This document shows, in pieces, positions 1 through 11,969 of a stretch of DNA of 64,000 bases. The notes beneath the pieces were generated by a model. The model did not search any database and was not told the origin of the DNA. It was given only the letters and a program-made list of their open reading frames with translations. Each line of letters opens with the position of its first letter. Within the stretch, counting starts at the first letter, position 1. The stretch covers positions 6,396,166-6,460,165 of the forward strand of contig CAXIPT010000001.1 in assembly GCA_964030475.1 (NCBI GenBank). The letters are read 5' to 3'. Position numbers and translations under genes: made by a program. The stretch comes from Tethya wilhelma. Its lineage: Eukaryota; Porifera; Demospongiae; Tethyida; Tethyidae.

Positions 1-373
1 TTTCATTACTTTTTACCGCACTGCCCATTCCTACACTTCTCATTTTTATAAAATTTTTACTACTTGCATGTTCATTCACTTTTTTAAACACCAAGGTGCT
101 CAATTGCATGGAGACAATCACACAGCAGAGACTATATAGTCAGTCTCTATATACAAAAGCAAAAGTGTACATTAGATGCGCATGCGCATTATGTGCATGC
201 AAACCGCGTGGTCTATTGACGACCTTTACTAGGGTGTGCAATATGAAAAATCAACTTTCGACTTTTGAACAATTAAAGGTGCTATTGCACGGAAGCGGCA
301 ACTTTTTGAAAAAATGGCCCAAAAATCAATACTGAAATTTCATTGGTTGAAAATACGTCATTGGAATGCAATT
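1..373. repeat. dispersed repeat fragments at window start
   Basis: No gene is seen here. The first 35 bases carry the ACTGCCCATTCCTA end sequence that also bounds an inverted-repeat element at 28353-28680. Bases 230-300 share long stretches with 24890-24940 and 25318-25340, including the phrase AAGGTGCTATTGCACGGAAG. Similarity to the 36.4-38.0 kb region starts abruptly at about 374, so this stretch is an insertion or breakpoint that differs from the other copy. Confidence 0.5.
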
Positions 374-533
374 ATGCACAACTAATGGTATAGCAACAGG
401 CAAGAGTAGTCAGGGGTCAGAGAGTTCTTCGTGTGTTGCTGCAGAGACTGATGTTCATCGTGGTAATGATCACATACGACTCACTTATACATTGAGTTTT
501 GGAGAGGATGACGTTTTCGAGACAGAATCATGA
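374..533 (+). pseudogene. 3-prime fragment of Ser-rich unknown gene (second copy of 37837-39596 gene)
   Basis: Reading forward, this stretch encodes the last roughly 50 residues of the same protein that ends at 37837 on the minus strand, including the final FGEDDVFETES and stop. Differences are few (for example Val/Met to Ile and Arg to His). The homology stops at 374, so the copy is truncated as assembled. It is tail-to-tail with gene A, the arrangement that the reverse complement of 36452-37990 also shows. It is probably an allelic or duplicated copy broken by the repeat at 1-373, not an independent gene. Confidence 0.7.
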
Positions 534-1478
534 CACATGTACACGCAAGGAGCTGTTGATCAGTGCTCATGCAGGCTTTATACTTTTGTGTCTCAACAAT
601 ATTTATGTGTATGCAGACAGAACATCATATTTTGTGTATGATTGTGCAATTTCAGCTGTGTAACAATTTGTATGTTATTATACGATATCACTAATCACAA
701 ATACCACAAAACCTTTGTAACCATACACCAGACAGATGTATTAGTTTAGTATACATTTATAAGTCTAATGACATGCATTGTGCATCACGGTAAACACAAT
801 TAACTTGATGGTCAATCACTCAGCACTATTTTAGATATAAGGGTGCAGTTATACTGAGCCTATGTTACATCCAAAATCACAATTATACATGTTGCATTAG
901 TGAGCATTAACTTCTGAACTTTGTGGTTTTGGGTACATACTTTCATGAAAAGGTGATCTCATGCTTTCATTCTTTTCAGACAAAATACACTTTGTGGTAT
1001 ACTCTATTCAGCTGTTGAGTAGAGCAATTTTTGCAATCAAACTTGTATCAAAACATGATATGCGGGAGGTACATAAAGTAGCTGTTAAGCTATAATTATA
1101 GGCCTGGTACGTGCACGTGCTCAGTCAGGCACTTCATGTAGCCTTTAGATAATAAATGTATATGTATGCTGTAGTAATATAATATGCGTGAATGACCTAC
1201 ATATCACTAATATAATTAGGTTAATTGAAAAGGATTTACAATTGGTCATAGAAATTACATACTATTGTAATTATAGTACTCTGGAATTCACACCGGTATT
1301 GACTGGTTTCTATTATAACATTAATTTTGATGATCCTAATTATGTAGCAACTAGCCAGCCCATAAAAGGGTATAGACTAAAATTATAAAAACCCTCAATT
1401 CAAATCTTAGCAATCATAAACAATGATAATGTAAATATACTCCTTTGCTTGGTGATACAAAAGTTAGTAACAAATTTG

Positions 1479-1518
<40 letters not shown>

Positions 1519-1784
1519 ATGAGTGTGTATGTGTGTTTTCAGCGAGTTAACTGAATAATTAAGTTACAGAGAACAATGATTACGATAACACACACAAAAA
1601 AACAGAAAAAGGTGTGCACATTAAAACTATTTTTTTCTCCACAACAATAAAAACACAGCACAAGTCATGTTCATAGAAACAGCAATAATTGAGACAAAAT
1701 ATCAAGAGTAATGTGGTGAGGACAAGTATTTTGCATTTGACTACAATAATTATTATTATTATTATGACAATTAAATCTCAATAA
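534..1784. other. intergenic spacer between convergent genes, duplicated inverted at 36583-37836
   Basis: No convincing gene is visible. The stretch matches the reverse complement of 36583-37836 with scattered indels. It includes a (TG)n microsatellite at 1482-1516, which is (CA)n at 36841-36860 in the other copy. It separates the 3-prime ends of two convergent genes. The 66-codon open frame at 1188-1388 has no recognisable features. Confidence 0.6.
1482..1516. repeat. (TG)n microsatellite
   Basis: An uninterrupted TG dinucleotide tract. The inverted copy at 36841-36860 is shorter, so length differs between the two copies, as expected of alleles. Confidence 0.9.
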
Positions 1785-4700
1785 TTATTTGGGCTGACCA
1801 TATAATTTTTCAACTCTTGAAGCTAGGTCGTGCATGGCCACTTGTGGTAAGCGGAGTGCTTCAATTAGGTCAGTGTGGGGTAAGTTGCTCTCCAGCCATT
1901 TTCTTAGGACCAGTTCTCCATTACCATTCTTGTAAGGATACTGCCGAAAATGGTTGATGGCTGTGACGTCCATTAGACCAAGCCTATCACCCACCAACGC
2001 CCACTTGTCAGTATGAGCACCAAGCTTCTTGCCCCAATCATCGAGAATTGCATAAGAAATCTGAAAATAAATAAATAAATAAAATAAACAACAACAAATC
2101 ATCAAAAATTCGAAAAAACACATGGCAAATTATATTTTAACCTTTTCTCTCTTCATGTCAGGATTTGATGAAGCCCATATCTTCATCAATTCAGGTGTCA
2201 GTTGTGTGGTCTTGAGTATTTCAGTCTCCCCAGCATCCTGGTCATCCTCTGTAGCTGCCAACTTCCATAGAGCTAACTGAGGGTTGCTTACTTGAGAAGG
2301 AATGGAAAATGTAACCATTTCATCAAACTTGGTTTTATACTTGGACTGTAACAGTGCTGTGGTCAGAAGAGTTTTAGCACCATCATACAGTGTCATCTGT
2401 TGCTGTAAGACTCTGAAATGTCAGAAAAACAAAATCATAATCATATAAACACCACAGCCCATTTCCATGCCAGGCCTTACTTGGTACGAAACTCGATGAT
2501 ATTCTGGAGAGGGTGGTACTTGAGGTAGACTGAGAGCTCCTGACTTTGTTGTTTGGCACATTTCATTGGGAGAATGGCTTCTGTGCAACCAAAATTGATG
2601 AAGCATTTGGTTCCTCGTTTGGCATCTTTTAGGAAGGCTCTGAGAAGCTCGGCAATAAGTGAGCAGAAGAAGTTGTGAGTAGCAGGAAAGTGAAGACAGG
2701 CATAGAGGATTATTGCAGATTCTGTTTGGAAAGATTCAGCTTCATCATCATCCCAGGAATACGATGCTGATTCCCCCTCAGACAAGAATGGGACAAAGTA
2801 GTGGACTTCACCATCCTTTACACCGATATTGAACATGACCTCAAGCTTCTCTGCCCAGCGAAGGACTTCGTCTTGCTCAAAATTATCGAGTTGGTACCTT
2901 CCACTATTACCGACTAGTATATCCATTTGCTTCTTAGGCCATGGAGCAGTAACAACTGGAAGCTGTTTCAACTGCATGGTGCTCACTGTGAACACCATGT
3001 ACTCTTGGGATGTGTTGATCATCATAGATTTGATGAGCTTTTCCAGGAACAGGGGCTTCAGGAGCGAGGCTACAACAGAGAGAAGGTATGGTTTAACATT
3101 ACACACAACACTTAAATGTGATGACCTTTACCTTAAAATACCACACAAGGTCAAATTTCTGACCTTTAACCCCCTTTTGGGCAACTTACATGTACACTTA
3201 AAGTCAGTCGGTTGAGTTTACTATTGGAGATTAGGAAGTGTTTCAAAGCAATTACTATGTTTTAGCTACAATTCACATCTTGTGGTCAGTGGTATGGACA
3301 GGAAAGTCTAGCAGGCTCCACTTTCATGAATATTTCTCAAAGAAAGCATGCATAGCATAGGGTTCAAGCCTCTTACCCTCTATTGTGTTGAGTGGAAGTA
3401 TGATTCAGCTTTACTGTAAGTGATGCATTTGTCAACAATAAATACACAAAAAAATAATAGGGACCGACAGGTGATTGTCAAGACCAGTAGAATCTTTTAT
3501 TTATATCAAACATTATTGGAATTAATAATGTTTTTCTGTTTCTTTTGGTTGCTTTCTCAGCTTCCCATGCGTTTCCAGTGAAAAGTATGTCTCAAAAGGG
3601 CCATTCCATAGACCACATGGAATGTACTTACCACCTAAAAGTTAGGCTAAAAGGTTTTATATTTATAGCAGTACTGAATAGTTTCAAAGTGGATGGAATC
3701 GCTCCGTGCATGGTACCAGTACTTACATTATTTTATATTATGAGATACCAGCATAAATACCTTGTCCAGATGTGCTGATACATGCTGCAGAATAAGCCTC
3801 AAGCGTTTTGAAGTAGTTTGCATCACTGAAGCTGCACAGCCCACAGATCTCGTCTGCTGATGCCACCACTTTCTTCATATCTGAGAGGTAGGTGAGGACA
3901 TTTCCAAACCCAGCAAAAGGACGCATTGAGCTTTCAAAGAATTCCTTCTCGTAGTACCATGTTCGATTGTTGATGACTTCTAGGCACTTGCTGATGGTTG
4001 CACACAGCTGATTCCTGCTGCCCATGGAATCGATTGTGTTGAATCTGAAGATGTAGTCACTTCGAGAGTGGACCATTATCTGCTTGAAGTCAGCTTCCCT
4101 CAGAGCATCATTCAGGAGATCGACACATGCTTGTACTTTGGTAATTTGAGCACTGGTCTTTGCCTCGTACATACCCACTATGATGATCCTCTTCACTTCA
4201 TTGGGAGCGACATACGTCTCGACTAGTCTCAACCAGAAGCACAGGTTCTCGAACTGGATTAGTGGGTCATCCATCATCTCTTCAAGACTAGTAGCAATGA
4301 GATAGATGCCACTAGATCGTAGATAGATGTGTGCAAAGTGCCTGTCTAGCTCCTTTCGTTGCAGATGTAGGATGAAGTGTTTGGCAGCTGTTTCAGGGAG
4401 AGTGCTATCTTGTCTTGGTAGTAACTTAGGAGGTCCAACAGAACTGGAGGGGGTCTGAGGTAGAGTGGGGAGATTCCTGAATAGTGAGAATGGAATGACG
4501 GCTCGCTCAAACTCTTCATCAGTTTTCACTACGTGCCTGTTCATTTTCTTGCCATTGATGTCCCTCCTAACATTAGGAAGAGGTGTGGCCACATCGGAAC
4601 TTTCATCTGGATAGTGTGGCAGTAGAGATGATTCAGAGTTAAGTGACGTAAAGTGAGCCTGACTGCTGACATTGGAAGGAGGGTGTCTGGGAGAAGAGAC

Positions 4701-6523
4701 CGAAGAACTGCCTTGAGACGTTTCTGAATAGGGACTCTCTGCATCACGACTGAGCCATTTGAACAGCTCAGAACACAGTGAGTGGATGTCACCAAGAATG
4801 AACACAGGGATGGGAAGCACTTCGGTAGTGAGGCTGCATCTTGGAGCAGGTGGTTTTAAGGCAGCAGGAGTGACAGGGTAAGGTGTCATAGGGGGGCGGT
4901 CTCCATCTTTGAGGGGATGGATATAACGAACAATGAGTTGAGCCTCCATTGCCTTTGATGTCTGAAAGATCTTTGTTACATCGCTAATGTTCATTCCATC
5001 GAGAAAGACTCCATTTATGGACTGGATATGAGTGTATTTACCCAGCTTCTCCTGGATGCCTTGGATGCAATCCTGATTGAAGGATTTGATGACCACAATT
5101 CTCGGAAATTGAGACTTAGGAGACATCTAAACAATTAAGAAGACATTATACTATTTGAATTATTGTATAAACTCCACAAGGGAGTAAACAGAAGAAGGAA
5201 ACTTTGAAAGAGAAATGCTCATAAGACTACAATGTCATGTATAGAATACTTGTGCAGAAGTGTCATAGTACCTCTCTTGTCATGATGGACAGTCCGAGAG
5301 ATTTTTGACCTCCTTTCCTCACCACCACTAGTTTGGGGTTAGCACTCCAGTAGGCTCTGTCAGTGTCATAGGGTATGGGACTGGTACCTAAGAAAATATA
5401 TTTAGGTATGAGAATGTTAATGAAGGGAGAAATGCTAGTACTGTGGTACCGTGTAGCTCCAAATTTTCGTGGCACAAAAAGTTCATGAAAAGTCTGTCTT
5501 TGCTGTTTTGAACTAATTTTCGTGAATCATGATCTCTGAAATTATGTTGGTTTTCTAAATTTTTGTGGAGAAAATTTTGTGATATTTGGTCAAATCACGA
5601 AATTCACGAAACTATTGTGCCACGAAAATTTGGAACCATACGGTAGGTTATTTAGCTACATTACCGTACTGGCGCATTATTAAGCGCATACGCTTATATT
5701 TCCACAGGAAGAAAATAGTCGCTTAACAGCGAAATGCGTGTAATAATGAGATACACTGCCACGTGAGCTACGTTTCAAAGCGAGGCAACGGAATTTTTGG
5801 AGAGCATTATCCGAGCACAACTTGTCTGCAAGAGCGTGTGGACTCCTTTTGTGGGTGAAATGTTGTCTACATGTCCAGAAACTGATCCTTTTCCTGTGTC
5901 AATCGTGAAAATCATCATAGCGCTTAATAATGAAGTGTCAAGAGCAACAACGAGGCATGTGCTTATATTTGAGTGGGTGCTTATACGCGAAGTGCGCCTA
6001 ATAATGCGCCAGTACAGTAATTCAGGAAGAGTGAAACATTATCAAGGTGATGATACACCTCTGGATGGTAGATATGAAATCACTCAAACAAGAAGGTTAG
6101 AGGTTAATTAGTGTTCATTCAGCCAACAAAAAATAGACAAACACAGTACAGGCTGTGTTTCACAAGCACACATTCTGACAAGAACACATAATCATTTAGA
6201 AATGCTCCTTTCCTGAGAACTATAAGTGCGGATCTTTCAGCTTCAATTAACAACACACCTACATAGGCTCAGAAGGAAATAGTGAAACTCTTTCAAAACA
6301 GGAAGCGTGGGTAGAAGCAATATGTTTTCCACCCTCTATCAAAAAAACGCTATACAACAATGTCAACCAGGAACATAACAGCAGCTAGCCAGTAGGCTGA
6401 TCATATTATTCCACCCACTGTTTTTGGTTGGAAAAGGAGGAAATTAGTGACTAGTGAAAGTTACCAAAACCTCAAGACAATAGAATGTATTTTTAACACA
6501 TTGAATTCAATACTTTCTGTTTG

Positions 6524-6602
<79 letters not shown>

Positions 6603-8268
6603 TACTTCTACACTAAAGCCACATGAACACACAGCCTCAAACCAGAGGACCATCATCACAATGTATCTAATTTCACTCGAGGTCACATGGAAATTTCAAA
6701 CCTACCACCCACAGGTAGTGGAGGCTATATAAACCTAGAGCACACTACACATTCTACACAGTCATATTGCATGCATGACAGCTATTGAAGCAACTAAGGA
6801 CCCACATGGGAATTCATCGTTGGGAGTACTGCTCAATAAGTGGAGTCACAGAACAACTGATACAACACAAAACTACGTAGTACACATAGCAACAAACTAG
6901 ATAACTACCCAAGGAAGGAATGGCCATTCTTGAAAACTACTGTTCTGCCACACTCAGGTAAGACTAAACACATACACATACAAAAATAGTTGTGGCCTTG
7001 AGAACATGTGTAATCACCATGGTAACGTGATTTTCCTGGAGTATAATAGTACATACATACACACACACATAGCTTCTCTTACATACGGTAGCTAATCAAC
7101 AGCACAGCAGCAGTGTACTTTCAATAAGCAATAGCCCTCGGCCATTAAATTAATATGCTAGGTGGGAGTGAAAGGTTAACTCTAATTAGAGGCACACATC
7201 AAGGAATGGGTATGTTGAACACATGAAGCCTGTGAACATTAAGTGAGACACAACTACTGTAGCAACACCCAATACTTATGTCAACTGGTACGTACACTGC
7301 CAATGGTGACATCACGCCAAGCATGCACACACCATTATAACACACTCTTAGGTTCCTAACTAACCCTGAATGAATCCCACCAAGCCTGAGCTGTTTTTAC
7401 TAACCTATCCAATGCCATGCATGTATTCCTCCAAGTTGCAACCAATAACTATTTGCTTTATCCAGTGTGAAAACATTAACAGTTTTGCATACAGATAGCT
7501 ATATAGCTGTTTATACTATAATCTGCCATACATAGGCTTTTGAGGGTGAAGTGGTTGACACACAAAACCACCACTCAAAATGAGTATGACCTTTATAGGT
7601 ATGCACCAGCTGGTTGGTTGTTGGTTGGAAGAAACTCATAAATCTATTGTTGAGTGTCACATACCTGCAAAGAGAGCCAGGGCATTTTCAGCTGTTGCCT
7701 CAAGACCTTTGCTGTCCAAGTGAAGGAACTTGCTCAGATAGTGGTCGTCCATAGCTCTGCCTCCTGGAGACAGTGGGGTGTTCTTGGTAGTTACCACCAC
7801 GACTTGTCCTACTCTTTGGCCTTCTCTTGTGGGATCGAAGAATTTCTCTTCAGGGCTAGGGCTGGAGCCCTTCAGGTTACTGAGGGGAGGGAGACCAATG
7901 AAAACGTAGTAGTCGACAGCTGCATCACGTGCTTCACGAAACCATTGTGACGAGTCTTTCGTCATGTCCATTGCTTGGACCATGCTAGCTCCCCCACCAA
8001 GCAACACACTCAAACGTTTCACAATGGTTCTAGCTACCAGTTTGTCTGCTTCTGAGAAGTAAAACACCCCAATTTTCTTGCCCCACAGCTTGAAAGTTGA
8101 GCTTAGCACAAAGATTTGATTCACTGAGCTATTTTCATTGCTATCACGACGTTGGCCTTGTTGTGCAGTTGTCTGGTGCTGTGAGGGAGCAGCTGTAGGA
8201 AGAGTGTGAGGCCTGCCATTCATACCCACATGTGGGAATCCATTAGTTTGATGATCGTGGTCTCCCAT
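1785..8268 (-). CDS. gene A: TIR/SEFIR-like, PDZ, Roc-like, COR, Death domain protein
   Basis: Six exons on the minus strand: 7665-8268, 5272-5387, 3761-5126, 2481-3069, 2142-2412, 1785-2060. All junctions are GT-AG with matching phase, giving 1073 residues. Order seen: a TIR/SEFIR-like fold (about residues 55-195: KKIGVFYFSEAD, then VDYYVFIGLPP, then GQVVVVTTKN). Next is a PDZ domain split by an intron (about 215-310: SLGLSIM, then IQSINGVFLDG). A Ser/Pro linker follows, then a Roc-like region with HFAHIYLRSSGIYLI and VKRIIIVGM. COR is about 625-890 (GEVHYFVPFLSEG) and a Death domain ends the protein (about 983-1073). The Roc region lacks a GxxxxGK(S/T) P-loop, so GTP binding is doubtful. 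Unlike genes B and C it has no kinase. The start is the first ATG in the exon; the open frame extends to a GTG at 8310. It probably acts as a cytosolic immune or death signalling scaffold (inference). Confidence 0.82.
5446..5650. mobile_element. inverted-repeat element in gene A intron
   Basis: The ends are near-complementary: GTACCGTGTAGCTCCAAATT at the left and AATTTGGAACCATACGGTA at the right, with further pairing of CGTGGCAC and GTGCCACG. The roughly 200 bp size without a coding frame fits a MITE (non-autonomous DNA element). It lies in the intron just upstream of the PDZ exon 5272-5387. Confidence 0.65.
5661..6021. mobile_element. second inverted-repeat (MITE-like) element in gene A intron
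   Basis: Left end TTACCGTACTGGCGCATTAT is matched by the inverted right end ATAATGCGCCAGTACAGTAA. Inner GCGCATACGCTTAT and TATACGCGAAGTGCGC also pair. About 360 bp, noncoding, directly abutting the previous element. Terminal TACYGTA-like bases recall DNA-transposon ends (inference). Confidence 0.65.
6022..7664. other. remainder of gene A intron
   Basis: Intron sequence between the TIR/SEFIR-like exon and the PDZ exon. It holds a long (CA)n tract at 6522-6599 and no coding exon that I can recognise on either strand. Confidence 0.6.
6522..6599. repeat. (CA)n microsatellite
   Basis: About 78 bases of CA dinucleotides with a single CATA interruption, inside the gene A intron. Confidence 0.9.
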
Positions 8269-8499
8269 TATTTGCGACACAATTTTTACTTGGTTTTCAG
8301 ATTCGAACACTTAAGTAGACTTTCTTAACACATTGTAATTCATAAGATAACTCTCCAAACCAACTTTTACTATGTATTTCCCTTCTAAAATGTCCGTAGA
8401 ACAGCAAAAGTGTCGATAAAATAGCGACTGTTATAGTTCTCTAAATAGACGAAAATTACGTATTGCATTGTAAGAAATATTAAAATTGTTTAATCCGAA
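8269..8499. promoter_or_regulatory. head-to-head intergenic region between gene A and GET4
   Basis: Only 231 bp separate the start codons of gene A (minus) and GET4 (plus), so the promoters must lie within or overlap this interval. No clear TATA box is seen; the sequence is AT-rich. A shared bidirectional promoter is an inference from spacing. Confidence 0.45.
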
Positions 8500-11400
8500 A
8501 TGGCTGCTCGAGGAAGACCAATTTCCAGCACCAAAACCAGAAAAGTGGCGCTCAAACTACAGGAGAGGATTCGAAATGGTGAATATTATGAAGCACATCA
8601 AACATATAGAGTCTTATACCAACGATACAAAGCTCAGGGCAAACAGCAAGCTGCTCTTGATCTTCTCTTTGAGGGTGCCTCTACTCTACTGCAACACAGT
8701 CAGGTACAGTACACACACCTGAGATAATTCAAATATATAATATGTATCATATGTATGAGGTATTATTATGGTGTGAATATAATTTTATTATGTCATTATG
8801 AATTTTGGTCACCCCCCAGTTAATAGTCATAGCTTGTCATAGCTAGTCAAGTCCATAAATGGGTGCTCTGTGGTTTTAATGGGAAATTTTAATAGCCTTT
8901 GGGAGCACATACACAGGTAAATATGTGCTCTTTAGTCCTCTTCCCTCCTACTGGAATCCTTGTGAAATTATGTCAGGGTTGAGCTCTAAGGGGGTACAAA
9001 GGTATTAGCAGTTTAGTTCCATATTATTATGGTGTTATTGAATGTTGTTTTTTTTTCTGGTTCTATTAAAATCTTTTTTAGTTCCTGTTATTAACTTGTT
9101 CTGAAATGTTGATAAGTTGTTGAGTGGAATTTTTTTCCACGACTATAAGAATGTAGACCCCTAAAATGTAACTTTTGTGCCCATCTATTTTTGTTTCCTT
9201 TGTATGATGGTTTGTTGTTTGTTAGTTGTTTGTTTTCATTCCTTTCAACTGATCTCATCATACACACTACCATCTGCTATAAAGTTATTAATAATTATTC
9301 ATGAAACTGAACTGTACTGCATAAAGTAGTCTTATCAATAGTCTCACTGCCCTGTCCCAACTGCTGTCAGCATACATGTAGTAACTAACACCCTGGATAA
9401 CACATTGTCTGGCATACCAAACTGCTGAAGCACTGAGCATGGGTTTTCCCTCAGCACATCTGTTTCATTTCTCAAGCTATGAATTATTTGGTGGTACTGG
9501 CTTTTCAAAGGGATTTCCCCTCTGCCTTTGTTGTTCTGTTCTGTTCTGGTTGTGATGTATCATTAGGTAGACTCCCTGCTTTCCTTTTGCTACCAGCCCT
9601 CCATAAATCATGAATGGGGGGATGTTGTGGAATGCTGTCTGTCATTGCAGTCACTGTGTGTGTTTTTGTGCAATAAGTTATGTATGATATATTGTGCTCA
9701 TTTTGGCAACATTTGTTGTTATTGTTAAAAGCTTTCAGAATCTATCTCTGGTTTCTGTTTTAAGATCAATAATTATAATGCATAAATATTTGACAACAGT
9801 AAATAAGTGCTTGCTTGTTTTGTTTGTTTTGTTTTTTTATTTCAGAAAGGATAAAATGTGTCTGATATTGATGACTAAAATCACCTTCCTTTCCTCTTTC
9901 TTGTACAGTGGGAGAGTGGCACTGACTTGGCAATGTTGCTGATAACACATCTCAAGGAGAACCAGACCCCAGTCACTGATGACATGCTTGGTATGCAACT
10001 GACATGTGCATGACGTTGTAGTTATGGAAACGCAGTCAGTATTACCACCCTTATAAGTCTGTTTCCTTCCTGTCTGATTTCTTGAATGGTTTAGTATTTA
10101 GTATGTTTTCTCATTCCTCCTGAAACTCTCTCAGGTGGATAAATGGCTTTAATTTTGTTGGCATAACATATGCACACACACACACACACACACACACACA
10201 GATCTAATAAGCCAGCTCTTCTCCCTCTACAAGCCTCTCCTTCACTCTCCTTCTGATATACACCCTCCTACTCTACAGATGGTGGACAAGATTGATCCAA
10301 GGGATTTCTTCATGAAAGCAGCTCTCAAGTATGTTTCCTTCAATTCCCACTAGTCTTTACACTTTAACTAATGGTGGGATATTCCCCACTACCTAGTAGT
10401 GCCTATAAATGCTATATTGTAAGAAGAGCTAGTATGTGCCCATATATCCATGTATAGCTGTTATATTTCTTGTCCACTACAAATTGGGAGTAAGTTTATT
10501 GTTGCCTCATCTTCCCAAGCACTAGAAGGCTATATAGAGCATTGTAGGCAATTTGTGGTATTATACTCTGCACCTAATTGTTTTCCACTACTAATTCATA
10601 ATATTCATTATAATATTATTATATTACCATTGTGGGTTTCAGTATGAGTGACTACCCTATTAGCCACCAAGTCAGGATACATTTCTGTTTCAGCTTCCTA
10701 TGACGGTCCACACTGCTTTTGGTATGATCTCATTAATATGGAATTGACCCTAGTATAGTGCCATGCATGCACGCACATACTACAGTGATTGTGCATGTAT
10801 GCACATACTATAATGATACTGTGCTCCTTAAGGATTTTGGCTTCTAAGTCTAGCTACTGTGGAGTGTCCTTCCTCCTTCTCTGTTGGTTATATCTCTCAC
10901 CCCTGAATGCAATTGCTAACGATATTCACACGTTGTGTTTCCCACATAGAGTCTTTTGTCTCTCTCTGAGGAGACACTGAGGCTGATCGATTTCTGCAGG
11001 CGGGCCATCCCACCTACCCATTTCCCTTTTATGTTTTGAGGGGATTGTACTAAAGATGACCAGAGGTTGCTGAACTATGTGTAGTGGTACAAGAATTCCT
11101 TGATTTTCTGGCTTGTTTCTTCTCTTATCGTGGCGAGATATCTTGGTGTGACACACAGGTGTTATTGTTCAATCAGTGGCTGTGCTATTGTGTGTATGTG
11201 TGAACAAGATTTCCTTCACCATAATTCAGTTATCAGTGTATTGGGGTGGAGTCTCTGCTGCACTGTACATGTGTGGGTAATTAGTTAGCGTACCTATGAG
11301 TGTTTGCATTTTAACCCTAAATAGAATTTTTTTAAAAATATAAAATAGGACAAAAAAAATCAAATTGTGCTGGACTGTATTTCCTTGTTGGTATCATTGT

Positions 11401-11662
11401 AGCTATGTGACTGGTTAGTTTGTTTCACACCACATCTGCTGCCTCTTGCATTTGGGAATGGTGTTTCCTCCTATTGAAACACATGAGGATTGTAGTAGCT
11501 ATTGTTGTGTTGCATCATCACCTGTGCTGTGTGGGATGTTGCATGGAAGGGACAGTTATGGTGATCTAACTTGTAAATTATTGTAGTAGCTTGGCCACAG
11601 AACATGCTTCCAAGTATCTAGCTCTCCAACCTCACTACAGTGTGTCGGCATTGATTTATAAC

Positions 11663-11699
<37 letters not shown>

Positions 11700-11783
11700 G
11701 GTGGAGCAGTGTGGTGGAAGAAGATAAATACAAATATGGTCATCCCTACTTACACAAACTCTTAGCGTTGGCACTTTGGGAAG
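8500..11783 (+). CDS. GET4: GET4 homologue, exons 1-4 (5-prime part)
   Basis: Exons 8500-8703, 9909-9990, 10202-10328 and 11701-11783 join in phase with GT-AG borders. They encode the N-terminal TPR-like helical repeats of GET4, including ERIRNGEYYEAHQTYRVLY near residue 24. GET4 forms a complex with GET5/UBL4A (and BAG6 in animals) that hands tail-anchored membrane proteins to GET3 in the cytosol. The last four or five exons are missing here because the contig ends at 11968. They are present on the minus strand at 15577-17003, and the overlap of 10201-11968 with 17663-19430 links the two. Combined, the protein would be about 387 residues; human GET4 is 327. Intron 1 (8704-9908) and intron 3 hold nothing else recognisable. 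Confidence 0.9.
10172..10200. repeat. (CA)n microsatellite at GET4 exon 3 acceptor
   Basis: A CA tract runs right up to the acceptor AG of exon 3. Its counterpart in the inverted copy (19431-19496) is much longer and ends in an N gap. Confidence 0.9.
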
Positions 11784-11968
11784 GTAAAGAAGCTTTCTAA
11801 TGGTGTTATGTTTTGAGTGTCTCATACCTTGCATCTCCTGTGAGTGCAATCCACTCATATAATAAATGGGGAATTACAGACATTAAAGCTTCGACAGGAT
11901 CCTACTCCTTTGAAGTACACACCACAAGATGTAGCCCTGCACTGGGTTGTGGTTGCATGTGGACTTCC
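10201..11968. repeat. segment repeated inverted at 17663-19430
   Basis: Both copies are 1768 bp and every stretch I compared is identical, including GET4 exons 3 and 4 and the CT/GA tract. One copy ends exactly at the contig end (11968). An unmerged contig overlap placed in opposite orientation explains this better than a biological inverted duplication. Confidence 0.85.
11669..11698. repeat. (CT)n tract forming the polypyrimidine tract of a GET4 intron
   Basis: A CT dinucleotide run directly precedes the acceptor CAG at 11700 and so doubles as the polypyrimidine tract. The inverted copy is the GA run at 17932-17962. Confidence 0.85.
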
Positions 11969-11969
11969 N
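11969..11969. other. single-N contig join
   Basis: One N separates GET4 intron 4 sequence (left) from kinase gene B sequence (right). The bases right of it (TCTAGCTACAAGTTTGTC) resemble 8029-8046, inside the TIR/SEFIR-like exon of gene A, so the two sides are not contiguous in the genome as drawn. Confidence 0.8.

Noticed and set aside
8269..8310. Gene A start at 8310
   Set aside because: The codon there is GTG, not ATG; the first ATG in frame is at 8268, preceded by sequence with no similarity to gene B.
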